Assembly (NCBI RefSeq): GCF_020103695.1
Contig: NZ_JAHXBF010000001.1
Span: forward strand, 744,001 to 808,000
Length of the DNA stretch: 64,000 nt
Direction of reading: 5' to 3'
Source of the DNA: Hyalangium versicolor
Lineage (GTDB): Bacteria; Myxococcota; Myxococcia; Myxococcales; Myxococcaceae
Of this stretch, positions 44,111 to 51,652 are shown piece by piece; positions within the stretch are counted from its first letter, which is position 1; every line of letters starts with the position of its first letter. Both the position numbers and the translations under genes were made by a program. The notes beneath the pieces are model-generated. The model was not told the origin of the DNA, did no database searches, and saw nothing but the letters and a program-made list of their open reading frames with translations.

Positions 44111-46342
44111 CTACTCCGGTGTGAGGCTGGCGGGAGGAAGGGGCGCCTCCGTTGCTCCCGGGCACCGGTGCTGCTGCTTCGCGAGCTCCAGCTCCTCCGG
44201 AGAGGCCTTGAGCCAGCTCCGCACCGCGATCAGCCTGCGCTGGAAGTCCTCTCCGCGGGCGCAGTGCTCTATCAGCTCTTCGTCCTCCGAGGAGAGGGCC
44301 CAGCTCAGGGGCGCTGGCTGGTTGAGCTCGAAGGCCACGGTGGTGAAGAAGCAGGAGTCAGCCTCGTTGAACTCGCGCTGGAGCAGCTCGAGCAGCTCGT
44401 CGTTGCGGAAGGACATGCTCGCGTTGCGGGCGCTCAGGACGGCCTCGGGCGGAGAGGTGAATCCCGCCACCACCCGCGCCCAGAACGTCGGTTGCTTCTT
44501 CAAGCCCACCTTCGTGCGCCAGCCATTCTCCAGCTGATCCCGGATCTGGATCAGCAGCACGCCGGAGGTGCACTCGCGCAGCCACGCGCGGTGCTCCTGG
44601 ATCCAGAGGGCGAGCAGGTCCACGCCGTAGTTGTCGTAGTAGCCCGCGTCCACCACGCGCACGGGAGGGACCGTGGGCAGTTGGCCCGCGGGGCTCACAT
44701 AAGGGAACGAGGCGCTCATGCGCGCCGCGGTGGCCACGCGCAGGGCCTGCTGCCGCCCGGGGAACAACTGGAAGAGCTGGAGTCCCGAGAGGGACAGCGC
44801 GGTGCTTGTCGCGGAGGAGGTTCCGGCGCCCAGGGTGATGGCGCTGGAGGTCAGCAGCGCGGAGAGATCCAGGTTGCTCACGAGCAGCCGGCGTCCGTCC
44901 TCGACGATCATGGGTGAGTAGACGAGCGAGGGGCGCCAGCCCGCGGCCTCTCCGGGCCTCAGCATGTCGAAGGTCTGATCGAGCACTCCGCGGGTGTGTC
45001 GCACCCAGGCCTGTTCGAGTGCTCGGCCCCGCCCGTCATCGAAGGGCAGCAGCATGGAGAGCGCCACGGGGGAGAGGCTGTCCTCCGCCATGGCCTTCGA
45101 GAGGCTCATCGGCACGTTCACCTTGCCCGTGGCATCGATCGAGGAAGCCCACAGGCCTGCTCCGACCATGCCGCCCGAGGCGCCCGACACGAGCCGCACG
45201 TAGCGGGGGAATCCTTCTATCGAGCTGTCCAACTCCTCGAGCGCGCGGGCCGTCCACACCGCCGCACGGATGCCTCCACCGCTGGTGGCGAGCAGGACCA
45301 GCCGGGGCTTGGGGCCCGCAGTGCACAGGCGCACGGAGCTCTCCGTCAGGGGACCCTGGGGGCCGGGAGGCGGCACCTCTCGCATCTGCTTCAGCCATGC
45401 GGACAGCGCCTGGTCGTCCGGCAGCAGCCCGGCCACTTCTCGCGGGACGAGACTGGTGTCCTCGTATGCGGGGGGGACACGGTTCGGCAACTCGTCGTAG
45501 ACGTCCTCGTCGCTGCCGATGCGTGTCACCAGGAGCAGGGCGATGCCCACGATGATCAGCGCGCCCGGGGTGTGGAGGGGAAAGAAGAAGTGCACCGCGC
45601 CATAGATCGCCGCGAGGAGCCCCAGGAGCGCGCAGATGACCGCGGCCGGCGTCGCCCATGAAAGGTTGCCCCCCAGGACCATCGCGGCGAAGCCGAAGTA
45701 GCTGATCACGTAGAGCGCGGCGAAACCCAACTGCAGCAGGTGCAGTACGGGGACCTGGGTCGGGTAGCGCCGGGTGAACATTCCCAGGAACCTGTGGAGC
45801 CGAGGCCACTGTTCCCGCTGGGAGAGGTACCGGCTGCGCAGCCCATCCGCCAGGAGCAGCAGGCAGACCAGCGGGATGCCCATGGCCAGGAAGACACCGC
45901 CCAAGAAGGGGTAATCCCCCTCGCGCAGGGGCGGGATGACGAGGAGCGCCACCCCCGCCGGATACGTGAGCGTTCCGAAGAAGTACCACGTGACGCTGGG
46001 AGAGGTGCCCCACGGCTTCGGGCCTCGGCGGGCGATGGCCCAGTCCTCATCCGCGTCGAGCAGGTAGCCGATGAAGCACGCCTCGGCGAGCAGCAGTGCC
46101 GTGAAGAAGCCCGCATAGAAGGAGGTCTGCGCATCCTCCGCGAGGAAGAGCCGGGGCAGCCCCATGTCGCTGAACCGCCCCCAGATGCACAGCAGCGGCA
46201 GCGTGGGGAACACGAGTAGGAGCGGATAGCGCCCCACCCACTCCATGAGAGGACGGAGCCACTGCACGGTGCGGCCGCGAGCCCAGACCCGCTTCCAGGC
46301 CCGGAGCCTGCCGATGAAATGACGCCCCCCCCGTTTCTTCAT
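44111..46342 (-). CDS. Membrane-anchored patatin-like phospholipase
   Basis: The protein has 743 residues. Residues ~35-270 have about six hydrophobic segments (WVGRYPLLLVFPTLPLLCIW, AGFFTALLLAEACFIGYLL, GALIIVGIALLLVT among them). Residues ~350-650 are a patatin domain: oxyanion loop SGGGIRAA, nucleophile Ser in RLVSGASGGMVGAG (GxSxG) and the dyad Asp in VVDAGYYDNYG. It is probably an inner-membrane lipase acting on membrane lipids. It is divergent from the lytic transglycosylase gene, with a 281-base gap; no operon partner. Confidence 0.9.
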   Translation of the reverse strand: MKKRGGRHFIGRLRAWKRVWARGRTVQWLRPLMEWVGRYPLLLVFPTLPLLCIWGRFSDMGLPRLFLAEDAQTSFYAGFFTALLLAEACFIGYLLDADEDWAIARRGPKPWGTSPSVTWYFFGTLTYPAGVALLVIPPLREGDYPFLGGVFLAMGIPLVCLLLLADGLRSRYLSQREQWPRLHRFLGMFTRRYPTQVPVLHLLQLGFAALYVISYFGFAAMVLGGNLSWATPAAVICALLGLLAAIYGAVHFFFPLHTPGALIIVGIALLLVTRIGSDEDVYDELPNRVPPAYEDTSLVPREVAGLLPDDQALSAWLKQMREVPPPGPQGPLTESSVRLCTAGPKPRLVLLATSGGGIRAAVWTARALEELDSSIEGFPRYVRLVSGASGGMVGAGLWASSIDATGKVNVPMSLSKAMAEDSLSPVALSMLLPFDDGRGRALEQAWVRHTRGVLDQTFDMLRPGEAAGWRPSLVYSPMIVEDGRRLLVSNLDLSALLTSSAITLGAGTSSATSTALSLSGLQLFQLFPGRQQALRVATAARMSASFPYVSPAGQLPTVPPVRVVDAGYYDNYGVDLLALWIQEHRAWLRECTSGVLLIQIRDQLENGWRTKVGLKKQPTFWARVVAGFTSPPEAVLSARNASMSFRNDELLELLQREFNEADSCFFTTVAFELNQPAPLSWALSSEDEELIEHCARGEDFQRRLIAVRSWLKASPEELELAKQQHRCPGATEAPLPPASLTPE

Positions 46343-46623
46343 GCTTCGCCTCGGGCTCCCACACCGGGGAGCGCATGGTTGGGAATGGTACCTCCTTCGG
46401 GGAAGTCGCAGGTAGGTTCACACGCCACTCACTCCCATGGCTGCCTACGCACGGAGTAAAGGGGGCAGGGGGGTGAGCCGTCGCCTTTCGTGCACCGGCG
46501 GTGGGGCTTGTGTTGCTGCGTATCATCTGGACGACGGCACGCGCCTTCCTCGCCCCCGCGGCCATTCCGGTCGCGGCACTCGTGACCATCCATGTCAGCC
46601 CAGGACTACGGGCGGGTGCTGGC

Positions 46624-49119
46624 ATGGTCGGATTCGATCGCGTTCGGAAGAGTTGCTCTGTTTCGTCGGATGCCGTGGTGATGCTGGTGGCGTGCGTGGG
46701 AGTGCTCGGCGCGGGGCCGGCTTGGGCGCAGGCTCCCGGCGAGGAGGGGGCCGCGGATGAGGTGCTCTCGGAGGAGCAGCTCGAGGAGTTGCTCGATGTG
46801 CCCGCCTCGCAGCCCTCCAACGGAGAGCTGAACGAGACGATGTTCGGGCTGGAGCAGCTCGCGCCGTACTTCGCGGAAGGCACGCTGGCGCAGGCTCGGG
46901 CGGAGTTCAGCCGGTACCGCTATCGGCGCACGCGGGCGCTCCTGGACAAGGAGGAGCAGACGCTGCCGGTCCGCTTCCTGAAGGCGCAGGCCGCGTTCAA
47001 CCTGGGGGATTTCGCCACCGCGGCGGATGAGTTCTCGGCCCTGGCGGAGGACTATGTGCCGCTGAGAGACCACTGCCTGCTCCGAGCCGCGCAGGCCCAT
47101 GAGACGCTGCGGCATCTGGAGTTGGCGGCCACGCAGTACCGGGCGGTCAGCGCGGAGTCCACGCTGTATCCGGATGCCCGCTTCAGCCTGGCCCGGGTGC
47201 TCGAGCGCCGGCGGGACATCGATGGAGCGCTGGGCTCGCTGGCAGAGCTCATCGAGAGCCGCAAGGCACGGGGGCCGGATTCGATTCGCATGCAGGCCCT
47301 GATGAAGACGTGCGATCTGGCGCGCAAGCAGGGCCAGTACAACGCGGAGCATCGGGCGCTGCTGGAGGTGTGGGCCACCAGCCCGCTGTCGAATGAGGCG
47401 GAGCGGGCTCGGAGGCGATTGCAGGGGCTGCCGCTGCCCATCAAGTGGCGGGTGCGCCGCGCCGAGGCCCTGCTGGATTTGCATCGGAACTCCGCGGCGA
47501 TGGGACTGCTTGACGGGGTGCTCCCGCATGCGGCGCTGCCGGATCCGCTGGCATGCAACGCGCGCCTCATCTACGGCGAGGCCCTGCGCAAGGAGCGGCA
47601 GCACCGCAAGGCGATCCAGGTGCTCACGCCCGTGGTGCAGCAGTGCGACCTGCCGGAGGTGCGGCCCCAGGCGCTGTTCCTGCTGGGCTACTCGCAGTCG
47701 GTGATGGAGCCAGAGGCCGCCGTCGCGACCTATGACACGCTGGCGCGGGATTATCCGGAGCACGGCTACGCCGACGATGCGCTCTTCTTCGAGGCCTGGA
47801 TCCTCCAGCGTCGCGGGCAGTTGGATACGGCACTGGCTCGCTATGAGGAGCTGTCGCAGCGCTATCCTGGGGGCAACTTCGCCTCCGAGGCCCTCTTCCG
47901 GGCGTTCTGGCTGCACCAGCGTCGCGGCGAGCATGAGGCAGCGGTGACTGCGTTGCTGGCGGTCGAGAAGCTCCCGCAGGCCGCGCGGACTGACGAGGCC
48001 CTCTGGCGTGCTCAGTACTGGCTTGCGCGTGTGATGGAGTCCCAGAAGGTGGACCTGGCGCTCACGAGCTACGAGCGCATCGCCAATGATCGCCCTGCGA
48101 CGTGGTACGGGATGCTGGCCCGCTCGCGCCTGGCGTTGCTGTCTCCTGGGCGGTCGATGCGAGTGGGGCCGGTCGCGGAGGCGACGCCCACGGCCGTGCT
48201 GCCTGCTTCCCAGGCGTCTGGTTCCAAAGTGGCCTCCCTGGTGGAGCTTGCCGCGGCGCCTGCCGCGGACTCGAGTGTGGTCTGGCCGTTGCCGATGGGG
48301 CGGCTCGCGAGGGATGCACACTTCGCGGCGGGGGTGGAACTGCTGCGGATGGGGATGCGCGGCGCCGTGGATGAACTGCTCGCGGTGGATCAGCGAGGGT
48401 TGCAGGAGGGCCCGGGGCGGTTGCTTTACCAGGTCATCCAGCAGACGGGGCGCGGTTGGGCGGCGCGCAAGGTGGCGCGCTCCACGCTGCGGGACGAGGT
48501 GAGTGGTCCGCTGAGCCCTGCGTCCCGGCCGATCTGGGAGGCCACGTGGCCGCTCGCGTTCCGTTCGATCATCGAGCGTCAGGCGAAGGTGAACCGGCTG
48601 GATCCGGACTTGCTGCAGGGGCTCATCTGGCAGGAGAGCCGCTTCAATCCGCGGGCCCGTTCGTCATCGGGGGCACTGGGGCTCAGCCAGTTGATGCCCG
48701 CGACGGCGCGTGAGGTGGCGGCGGCGCTCAAGCTTCCGGCGCTGGGCGAGCAGAAGCTCCTGGAGCCGGCCGAGAACGTTCGTCTGGGCGCGGCCTACCT
48801 GGGGCAGCTCCTCAAGCGTTTTGGTGGGAACACCGCCTATGCGGTGGCGGCGTACAACGCGGGTCCTGGGGCGGTGGAGCGCTGGCAGAGGGCGCTGCCC
48901 CAGGCGGACGTCGACGAGTGGGTGGAGCACATCGCCTTCGACGAGACGCGCGACTACGTGAAGAAGGTGCTCGGCAGCTACAACGCGTACAAGCTGCTGT
49001 ACACGACCCAGTCTCCACTGTTGCAGATCAGCGCGGTGAGCGCGGGCGCTGGTAAGGGCGCGGGATTGGCGGCGCGCGAGCCGCAGACCGGCTCGGTTCC
49101 GGCAGTGCCGAGCAGGTAG
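46624..49119 (+). CDS. Lytic murein transglycosylase with TPR-like N-terminus (Slt70-like)
   Basis: The ATG at 46624 gives 831 residues with a signal peptide cleaved after GPAWAQA-like residues (VVMLVACVGVLGAGPAWAQA); a GTG at 46501 would add 41 residues without improving it. Residues ~60-540 are helical TPR-like repeats, with a Pro/Ala linker. The C-terminal ~170 residues are a goose-type SLT domain: GLIWQESRFNPRARSSSGAL with the catalytic Glu, LGLSQLMPATAREVA, NVRLGAAYLGQLLKRFGGNT and AVAAYNAGPGAVERW. It cuts peptidoglycan glycan strands in the periplasm, forming 1,6-anhydro ends. Confidence 0.92.
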   Translation: MVGFDRVRKSCSVSSDAVVMLVACVGVLGAGPAWAQAPGEEGAADEVLSEEQLEELLDVPASQPSNGELNETMFGLEQLAPYFAEGTLAQARAEFSRYRYRRTRALLDKEEQTLPVRFLKAQAAFNLGDFATAADEFSALAEDYVPLRDHCLLRAAQAHETLRHLELAATQYRAVSAESTLYPDARFSLARVLERRRDIDGALGSLAELIESRKARGPDSIRMQALMKTCDLARKQGQYNAEHRALLEVWATSPLSNEAERARRRLQGLPLPIKWRVRRAEALLDLHRNSAAMGLLDGVLPHAALPDPLACNARLIYGEALRKERQHRKAIQVLTPVVQQCDLPEVRPQALFLLGYSQSVMEPEAAVATYDTLARDYPEHGYADDALFFEAWILQRRGQLDTALARYEELSQRYPGGNFASEALFRAFWLHQRRGEHEAAVTALLAVEKLPQAARTDEALWRAQYWLARVMESQKVDLALTSYERIANDRPATWYGMLARSRLALLSPGRSMRVGPVAEATPTAVLPASQASGSKVASLVELAAAPAADSSVVWPLPMGRLARDAHFAAGVELLRMGMRGAVDELLAVDQRGLQEGPGRLLYQVIQQTGRGWAARKVARSTLRDEVSGPLSPASRPIWEATWPLAFRSIIERQAKVNRLDPDLLQGLIWQESRFNPRARSSSGALGLSQLMPATAREVAAALKLPALGEQKLLEPAENVRLGAAYLGQLLKRFGGNTAYAVAAYNAGPGAVERWQRALPQADVDEWVEHIAFDETRDYVKKVLGSYNAYKLLYTTQSPLLQISAVSAGAGKGAGLAAREPQTGSVPAVPSR

Positions 49120-49203
49120 GGCTGCGTCTCGACGCCGGTAATACCCGGTGCGGAGTTCAAGCAGTGGGCAGCGGGACAGTCGTTGAATGGCAGCGGCAGG
49201 GTT

Positions 49204-49479
49204 TCAGGGAGAGCCGCTCGGCGGCTCTGGCAGGGTTATGTCCTCGTTGCTGGCGAAGGCAAAGTAGAGAAGGGACCAGGTCCTGCCGCACTTCGGGAAG
49301 CGCTGCCGCCCTTCTGCGAAGGCTTCCATGAGCCCCTCCACCCCGGAGGTGGCGCGCAGCTCGCGTGCCTTCGCGTTGACCCATGCTACTACCTCGGGGG
49401 TGACTTCCTTGGGGTCGCCGAAAGCCTCTCTCATCTCCTCCTTGGTGAGAAACGGCCTGTCCCAGTCGTCGTCGGTCAT
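49204..49479 (-). CDS. Small hypothetical protein (91 aa)
   Basis: The protein has 91 residues with ordinary composition: an acidic start (MTDDDWDRPFLTKEEMREAF), a helix-rich middle (VEGLMEAFAEGRQRFP) and ending in DITLPEPPSGSP. Its ATG overlaps the stop of the next upstream small gene (ATGA), so the two are probably one transcript. No family is recognised. The paired overlap is the best evidence that both are real. Confidence 0.6.
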   Translation of the reverse strand: MTDDDWDRPFLTKEEMREAFGDPKEVTPEVVAWVNAKARELRATSGVEGLMEAFAEGRQRFPKCGRTWSLLYFAFASNEDITLPEPPSGSP

Positions 49480-49748
49480 GGCTTGCTCCAGGGCTCATGG
49501 AGGCGCCGCACCCTTGGGCTGTCGCCCCAACTCCCAGCCGGCGCATTTTCAACCGCTTCCAACAGGCTCGCGGTGCACTCCTCGTAAAGGCGGGCGGCGA
49601 GGCAGCGCCGCTGATCTGGTGTGAGCGACTCCACACGCTCGCGCGCGGCCAGCTTCGACAGGATGGTGGTCATCATCGCAGCGCATGCCTTCGTTGGGGA
49701 CTCGTCCTCTGGGGCCGTTGAGTCTCCGTTCACGAACGGCAGCGTCAC
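49476..49748 (-). CDS. Small hypothetical protein (90 aa)
   Basis: The GTG at 49748 gives 90 residues: an acidic N-terminal part, then helices (MMTTILSKLAARERVESLTP, QRRCLAARLYEECTASLLEA). It overlaps the following small gene by 4 bases. The frame remains open upstream into a MITE that ends 5 bases away, so the annotated start may be an artefact of an insertion into an originally longer gene or its leader. Family not recognised. Confidence 0.55.
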   Translation of the reverse strand: MTLPFVNGDSTAPEDESPTKACAAMMTTILSKLAARERVESLTPDQRRCLAARLYEECTASLLEAVENAPAGSWGDSPRVRRLHEPWSKP

Positions 49749-49753
49749 GCCTA

Positions 49754-50000
49754 GTGGACTGTCTTAAAAGTTCTTGGACATGGTCGCGATCGGTACCTGA
49801 GCTTGCGAGGGGACCCGCCGGAAGCGACCGAGCCGAACCTGTCCAACTGTCCAACAGGTTTGTACCATGCGTCGCCGCCAGGGCCTCAAGTCCGTGGCTT
49901 CCCTGCTCAGGATGAGAACCACACCCGCCTTTGGGTATCGGCCCTTCTCGGCAGACAACAGCCGCAGCGACTATGTCCAAAAACTTCGCGGACACTCCAC
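49754..50000. mobile_element. 247-bp MITE / non-autonomous IS630-Tc1-like element
   Basis: The two ends are inverted repeats of about 35 bases with 27 matches and no gaps: GTGGACTGTC at the left and its counterpart GTGGAGTGTC reading in from the right, then AAGTT, TTGGACAT and GTCGC shared at equal spacing. Both ends are flanked by TA, as expected for TA-duplicating IS630/Tc1-mariner elements. The interior has no transposase frame. The 150 bases between the element and the DUF5953 remnant hold nothing recognisable. Family is inferred from the TA flanks. Confidence 0.6.
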
Positions 50001-50150
50001 TAACAGAGCCCGCAGGCCTCGTGGTGCGCTCTGGGGGGGCATCCTGGCCGTCTCCCGAGTAGATGCGGCCCTGCATTGGCCCACACCGCGCCTCTTCAAG
50101 GAAAGGATGTGGAATGAAGCTCCGAACGTGCAGCGCGCTCCGCCAAGCCG

Positions 50151-50525
50151 TTGCTGTTCCTGGAGTGCGCCCCCATCGCGGCGGTGGAGATGGCTGGGCA
50201 GACAATCGATCCGGTGCATAAGCCAGGGTTTCCGCCCCGGGGGCTCCCAGCTCTCAACCTTCCCAAGCACATTCGATCGCCAGCGATACCCCATCACCTC
50301 GGGTGGCTGAACTACTGGTCGGCAGCCACCGCACAGGCCATCGGGTTCCCGGACCCTGCCCGCGATGCGGACTTGCTCTCCCGGGCGCGGCCCACTGCGA
50401 CGGGCGGGTGGGTCGTTCGGCTCACAGAGACGCCGCTGGATCTCGACACCCCCGTGCACCTGGAGGCGCTCTTGCGCGCGTATGAGCGCTTCCCGGAGAT
50501 TGGTGGGCGCGTGCCTCCGCGCTGA
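50151..50525 (+). pseudogene. Truncated DUF5953-family gene (C-terminal remnant)
   Basis: The frame from a TTG at 50151 encodes 124 residues. The part from PPRGLPALNLPKHIRSP through HLGWLNYWSAATAQAIGFPD, ARPTATGGWVVRLT and LLRAYERFPEIGGR matches the conserved C-terminal half of the myxobacterial DUF5953 family as I remember it; full members are roughly twice as long. The N-terminal half is absent and the sequence just upstream does not continue it in any frame. The neighbouring MITE and repeats mark the region as degenerate. It could alternatively be a short expressed paralogue. Confidence 0.55.
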
Positions 50526-50579
50526 GTCATCGGACCGGATCTTGAGAAAACGGGCACTTACGAGAACAGTCCTCCGGGG

Positions 50580-50601
50580 ACCGTCCGCGCTCGCGGACGG
50601 T
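50580..50601 (+). terminator. Strong GC hairpin, terminator-like
   Basis: ACCGTCCGC and GCGGACGGT form a perfect 9-bp stem with a GCTC loop, 54 bases after the stop of the DUF5953 remnant. No T-run follows, so it is at best an L-shaped or Rho-independent-like hairpin without a U-tract. It lies just before the tandem repeats. Confidence 0.4.
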
Positions 50602-50623
50602 GCCGCCTGGACCGGTGCCCGGC

Positions 50624-50723
50624 TCGGCACTGCTGACACAGTCAGGAGTAGCCGCTTGGTTCGGCACTGCTGACACAGTCAGGAGTAGCCACTTCGTTCG
50701 GTACTGCTGACACAGTCAGGAGT
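50624..50723. repeat. Three tandem copies of a 37-bp repeat
   Basis: Copies start at 50624, 50661 and 50698; the third is truncated to 26 bases. The shared core is GCTGACACAGTCAGGAG, which contains a 5-bp dyad CTGAC-ACA-GTCAG in every unit. Within the 414-base gap 50526-50939 the only other feature is the hairpin at 50580; the stretch 50724-50939 before the GST gene shows nothing further. There are only three direct copies with no spacers. Confidence 0.75.
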
Positions 50724-50939
50724 TCCTAAGCAAGAGCCCAGTGCGTGAGCAGCGCTCGCTGGGATCTGTGCGGGAGGCGGCCCGAGCCCATGTGACGAAG
50801 GGCCGTCCCTACCGCGACCGTCCTCGCAGCCACTGGTTACCAAGGTGGGTCATGCCCAGGTGTTCCGTCCCGAAGGGGGGTCGAGTACCTTGAGCATCTC
50901 CAATGGGCGCCACGCGCACGCGGTTCGCGGAGGTCTGAT

Positions 50940-51581
50940 ATGGGCACATCTGAAGAACTCGGCACCCCCGTCATCATCGGCCGTTCGAGTTCGCACTTCA
51001 CGCGCATCACGCGGATCTTCGCCGCGGAGTTGGGCGTCGATTACTCCTTTCGGGTCGTGCGCGATCTCCTGTCTTCGGATCCAGCGGAGTATGGCGGTAA
51101 CCCCGCGCTCAAGATCCCGAGCCTGCTGACGCCCCAAGGGGTCTGGTTCGGATCGCTCAACGTCTGTCGCGAGCTCTGGCGGCGGTCGAGTTCCAGGCCC
51201 CGCGTGATCTGGCCCGAGGATCTCGACCAGCCGGTGCTGGCCAACGCGCAGGAACTCGCGCTTCAGGCCATGTCGACGGAGGTGTCGCTGGTCATGTCCA
51301 AGATCGGCGGAGCCGGCGACAGCAGCCCTCACCAGCTGAAGATGCGACAGTCGCTGATCAACATGATGGTGTGGCTCGACGAGAACGTGGGCTCCGTGCT
51401 CGCCGCGCTCCCGCCGGATCGGGGCCTGAGCTACCTGGAGGTCACGTTCTTCTGCCTCGTGACCCACCTGGAGTTCCGCGAGGTTCTCCCCACCGCCCCC
51501 TACGCGGAGTTGAAGAAGTTCTGCCAGCAGTTCTCCACGCGCGCTTCCGCCGCCGGGACGGCCTTTCGTTTCGACACTTGA
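50940..51581 (+). CDS. Glutathione S-transferase family protein
   Basis: The 213-residue protein has a thioredoxin-like N-terminal domain (VIIGRSSSHFTRITRIFAAE, DYSFRVVRDLL, NPALKIPSLLTPQGVWFGSL) with the cis-Pro in KIPSL, and a helical C-terminal domain (LEVTFFCLVTHLEFREVLPT). The conserved catalytic Ser/Tyr/Cys site is not certain: several Ser residues lie at the expected SSSHF loop. Stand-alone gene, with mrfA starting 71 bases downstream of its stop. Confidence 0.78.
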   Translation: MGTSEELGTPVIIGRSSSHFTRITRIFAAELGVDYSFRVVRDLLSSDPAEYGGNPALKIPSLLTPQGVWFGSLNVCRELWRRSSSRPRVIWPEDLDQPVLANAQELALQAMSTEVSLVMSKIGGAGDSSPHQLKMRQSLINMMVWLDENVGSVLAALPPDRGLSYLEVTFFCLVTHLEFREVLPTAPYAELKKFCQQFSTRASAAGTAFRFDT

Positions 51582-51652
51582 GGCCGACAAGGCCCAAAGG
51601 GTGAGAACTCCAGTTGCTACAGGGGGTGCACGTCTGTACAGTGCTCGACCCC

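Noticed and set aside
49971..50639. A 222-codon minus-strand frame
   Set aside because: It runs across the DUF5953 remnant and a hairpin and has no domain-like features; the plus-strand match to DUF5953 is stronger.
50624..50723. CRISPR array
   Set aside because: The 37-base copies are directly adjacent, with no unique spacers and no cas genes nearby.
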